A DNA stretch of 61,947 nt from positions 1 through 61,947 of the forward strand of contig CACKSF010000003.1 of assembly GCA_902602795.1 (NCBI GenBank). Direction: 5' to 3'. The DNA comes from an uncultured Fidelibacterota bacterium (lineage in GTDB: Bacteria; Fidelibacterota; Marinisomatia; Marinisomatales; UBA1611). The translations under genes were made by a program, and so were the position numbers. Shown here one piece after another: positions 59,869 to 61,947 of the stretch. The notes beneath the pieces are model-generated. The model was not told the DNA's origin. It ran no database searches and saw nothing but the letters and a program-made list of their open reading frames with translations. Every line of letters begins with the position of its first letter. Within the stretch, counting starts at the first letter, position 1.

Positions 59869-60690
59869 ATGAGTCGAAAATTGGCGATTCTACTTTTGAT
59901 TACTACAGGAGTCTTATGGAGCACTGGTGGCTTAATAATAAAATTAATTCCGTGGTCTCCAGTTAGTATTGCTGGTATTCGAAGTGTACTTTCAGCTGTA
60001 ATCATTTATCTTTATAGTAAACCAGACAGGAAAAATTTTGGAAAAATAAATGGGCTGGAGCTTTTTGTTATTCTGTAATGGTTTTATGCTTTGTTTTTGC
60101 AAACAAGATTACAACTTCCGGCAATGTGATTCTTATTCAATATGCCGCGCCAATATACGTCGCATTATTTGGCTATTCTTTCCTTGGGGAAAAAGCTACA
60201 AAGATAGGTTTACTATTGCAATAATCATATTTGGACTGAGTTGTTTTTTTTATGAGGATCTATCGTTTAAACAAAAATGGGGTAATATTCTTTCCATTTT
60301 TTCTGGATTGGGTTTTGCCGGTCTAACACTATTTACGAGAAAAGAAAAAATGAAAATCCAATTGATTGTGTTTTATTAGGCAACCTCATCACGTTTGTGA
60401 TTTGTCTGCCTTTTTATTTTAAAGGAGTTACAATGGCAGCGACTCCATGGCTTTATATTACATTTCTTGGTTTAATCCAACTTGGATTAGCTTACATTTT
60501 ATTTAGTATTGCAATTAAATATGTTAACGCATTAGATGCTATAATATATCCTGTGATTGAACCTCTTTTCAATCCCTTGTTGACTTTTATATTTTTAGAA
60601 GAGACTATGAGCGAAATAGCATTAATTGGGGGCTTTTTAGTAATCGCTGGTGTAATTGGGAGAGGCTTTTTACATAAAGCTTCAAGCTAA
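59869..60690 (+). pseudogene. EamA/DMT-family transporter with three frameshifts
   Basis: The reading frame starts at ATG 59869 (ILLLITTGVLWSTGGLIIKL) and continues in pieces in other frames up to 60690. NKWAGAFCYSVMVLCFVFAN with IQYAAPIYVALFGYSFLGEK follows the first shift near 60030-60045. FTIAIIIFGLSCFFYEDLSF follows the second near 60205-60215. NPIDCVLLGNLITFVICLPF and the end AIKYVNALDAIIYPVIEPLF follow the third near 60342-60350. All breaks lie at or near homopolymers. Together they encode a full ten-helix EamA protein of about 275 residues. The rest of the window is nearly free of such errors, so decay is more likely than sequencing error, but the latter is not excluded. The substrate was probably an amino acid or metabolite. 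Confidence 0.8.
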
Positions 60691-60701
60691 TTATGATTAC
60701 T

Positions 60702-61934
60702 TTATCCTTCTCTAAGGTTATAGGCGACATGAACCCTATCAATTGCAACCATAAAAGAAGCAATTCTCATAGGAACTTGCTTGCTTTTTTTCATCTCGAA
60801 TACTTCGTTAAATGCATGCACCATTTTATCTTCCAGCTTTTTATTTACATCTTCTTCTGACCATTTAAATTGTTGGAGGTTTTGAACCCATTCAAAATAA
60901 GATACTGTAACTCCACCTGCGTTTGTTAAAATATCAGGTATGATACCTATTTTCCTGCCCCATAGTTTTTCTGCCGCAGATCCTGTAACTGGGCCATTGG
61001 CAGCTTCTACAATTACTTTGCAATTTAATGAATCAACGTTTTTATCATTGATAGCACTTCCTAACGCTGCTGGTATTAAAAAGTCACAATCCAAAGCAAG
61101 CAATTCATCATTAGTAATTTTTTTTCCTTGGTCGAAACCATCTATTGTCCTGTTTTCATAATTGAATTTAAAAAGTGAAGGGATATCAAGTCCATCTGGA
61201 TCAAAGATGCCACCCTTCACGTCACTTACTGCAATTACTTTACATCCATATTCGTGCAAAAACTTTGCGGCATAAGACCCTACATTTCCAAAACCTTGAA
61301 TCACAACTTTTGCATTTTTTAGTTCTATATTCCATTTTTCAGCTGTTTCTCTTGTTACAACTGCAGTGCCTTTACCAGTAGCCGCTTCTCTTCCAGCGGA
61401 ACCACCAAGTTCTAAAGGCTTGCCTGTAACGATTGCAGGAGAATATCCATGAAGTTGACTATACTCATCCATAAACCAACTCATGACTTGGGCATTTGTA
61501 TTTACATCTGGTGCTGGGATATCAACATTTACGCCTATAATTGGATCAATTGCCCTAAAAAACCGTCTGGACATTCTTTCCAATTCTGTTTTGCTATATT
61601 TTGTAGGATCAACTCCTATACCTCCTTTACCCCCACCATATGGGATATCTAATAATGATGTTTTCCATGTCATTAGTGTTGCGAGAGATCGTACCTCTTC
61701 AATATCTACATGCTGATGATATCGAATTCCGCCCTTAAAGGGTCCTCTAGTATTGTTGTGCTGAACTCTAAAACCAATTACACTCTCTACTTCACCATTA
61801 TCCCTTCTAAAAGGAACTTCTACAGTTAATTCACGGTCTGGAATCTCTAACGCATTTGCAATATTTTGTTTAAGGCCTAGCGCTTTAACTGCTTGTTCAT
61901 ACGCTGCGGATGTGGGATTAGTGCTTGAAGACAT
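60702..61934 (-). CDS. gdhA: glutamate dehydrogenase (Glu/Leu/Phe/Val dehydrogenase family)
   Basis: A 410-residue enzyme that interconverts glutamate and 2-oxoglutarate plus ammonia. N-terminal substrate domain: LTVEVPFRRDNGEVESVIGFRVQHNNTRGPFKGGIRYH, then LMTWKTSLLDIPYGGGKGGIGVDP with the catalytic Lys. The C-terminal Rossmann domain has VVIQGFGNVGSYAAKFLHEYG and ending ASFMVAIDRV. The ATG is 61934 with GAGG a few bases upstream. NAD versus NADP use cannot be decided. It is convergent with the EamA remnant, with 11 bp between. Start of the gene is within the last 14 bp of the window. Confidence 0.95.
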   Translation of the reverse strand: MSSSTNPTSAAYEQAVKALGLKQNIANALEIPDRELTVEVPFRRDNGEVESVIGFRVQHNNTRGPFKGGIRYHQHVDIEEVRSLATLMTWKTSLLDIPYGGGKGGIGVDPTKYSKTELERMSRRFFRAIDPIIGVNVDIPAPDVNTNAQVMSWFMDEYSQLHGYSPAIVTGKPLELGGSAGREAATGKGTAVVTRETAEKWNIELKNAKVVIQGFGNVGSYAAKFLHEYGCKVIAVSDVKGGIFDPDGLDIPSLFKFNYENRTIDGFDQGKKITNDELLALDCDFLIPAALGSAINDKNVDSLNCKVIVEAANGPVTGSAAEKLWGRKIGIIPDILTNAGGVTVSYFEWVQNLQQFKWSEEDVNKKLEDKMVHAFNEVFEMKKSKQVPMRIASFMVAIDRVHVAYNLREG

Positions 61935-61947
61935 TGTTTTTCCTCGC

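Noticed and set aside
1-61947. CRISPR arrays, IS elements, prophage, integrase or tRNA genes
   Set aside because: No regular repeat-spacer pattern, transposase motif, tRNA-like cloverleaf or phage structural gene was seen on either strand.

Overview
The window is a 62-kb, AT-rich, gene-dense bacterial chromosome segment. Genes are tightly packed, many overlap by ATGA or TGATG-type junctions, and TTG starts are common. TonB-dependent receptors, an HmuY-like lipoprotein, a DUF4856 lipoprotein, a fused double amidohydrolase and the marine-type metabolic genes suggest an aerobic, heterotrophic, Gram-negative bacterium of the FCB group. A marine Marinimicrobia (SAR406)-like or Bacteroidota-like lineage fits best. 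This is inference from gene content: there is no rRNA, tRNA or other phylogenetic marker here, and I saw no CRISPR array, IS element or integrase.

Layout. (1) 1-2870: the 3' part of a TonB receptor and a DUF4856 lipoprotein closed by a strong terminator. (2) 2891-5651: a polytopic GT-C-type glycosyltransferase and a UDP-galactopyranose-mutase-like flavoprotein. (3) 5765-9211: a heme uptake operon (HmuT-U-V plus a HugZ-like heme oxygenase). (4) 9487-16628: an apparently complete heme biosynthesis set from glycine and succinyl-CoA (ALAS, HemB, HemC-HemD fusion, HemE, HemF, HemJ, HemH). (5) 16684-18757: a Fur-like site, a small unknown protein, an ahpC remnant, intact ahpD, a lipoprotein and a ferritin. 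(6) 18881-22177: a TetR regulator, a TonB receptor and an HmuY-like lipoprotein. (7) 22180-27340: two secreted amidohydrolases and a LOG-family protein on the minus strand. (8) 27460-36730: a kynurenine (tryptophan catabolism) operon running from tryptophan dioxygenase to 2-aminomuconate, ending with a small ORF interrupted by an in-frame TGA and an OsmC protein. (9) 36770-39981: rpe-tkt-rpiB (non-oxidative pentose phosphate). (10) 39984-44424: a cysteine dioxygenase divergent from a YeiH-type transporter, a protein resembling DNA-base-hypermodification helical domains, and a sulfatase. (11) 44523-47862: a lipoprotein, ResB and CcsA (system II cytochrome c maturation). (12) 48006-58628: a molybdenum cofactor operon (MocA-like, XdhC, cysteine desulfurase, MoaA, MoaC-MogA fusion, TauE, MoeA, rhodanese-MoeB, MoaD, MoaE) followed by an SLC13 transporter and a universal stress protein. 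(13) 58793-61934: a PuuD-type membrane protein, a small membrane protein, a frameshifted EamA transporter and glutamate dehydrogenase.

How it fits together. Heme is the main theme of the first third: uptake, degradation, complete synthesis, iron storage and peroxide defence lie side by side. Three related Fur-like palindromes sit ahead of the DUF4856 lipoprotein, the HmuT operon and the ahpD operon. Heme consumers are present too: tryptophan dioxygenase and the ResB/CcsA machinery. The second theme is sulfur and molybdenum: cysteine dioxygenase, YeiH, TauE, SLC13, sulfatase and the Moco pathway. The most unusual individual items are the hemC start that lacks any ATG/GTG/TTG, the ahpC remnant, the in-frame UGA small ORF, amidohydrolases without metal-binding HxH, an SDR without YxxxK, the N-terminal rhodanese-MoeB arrangement, and the isolated hypermodification-type helical protein.
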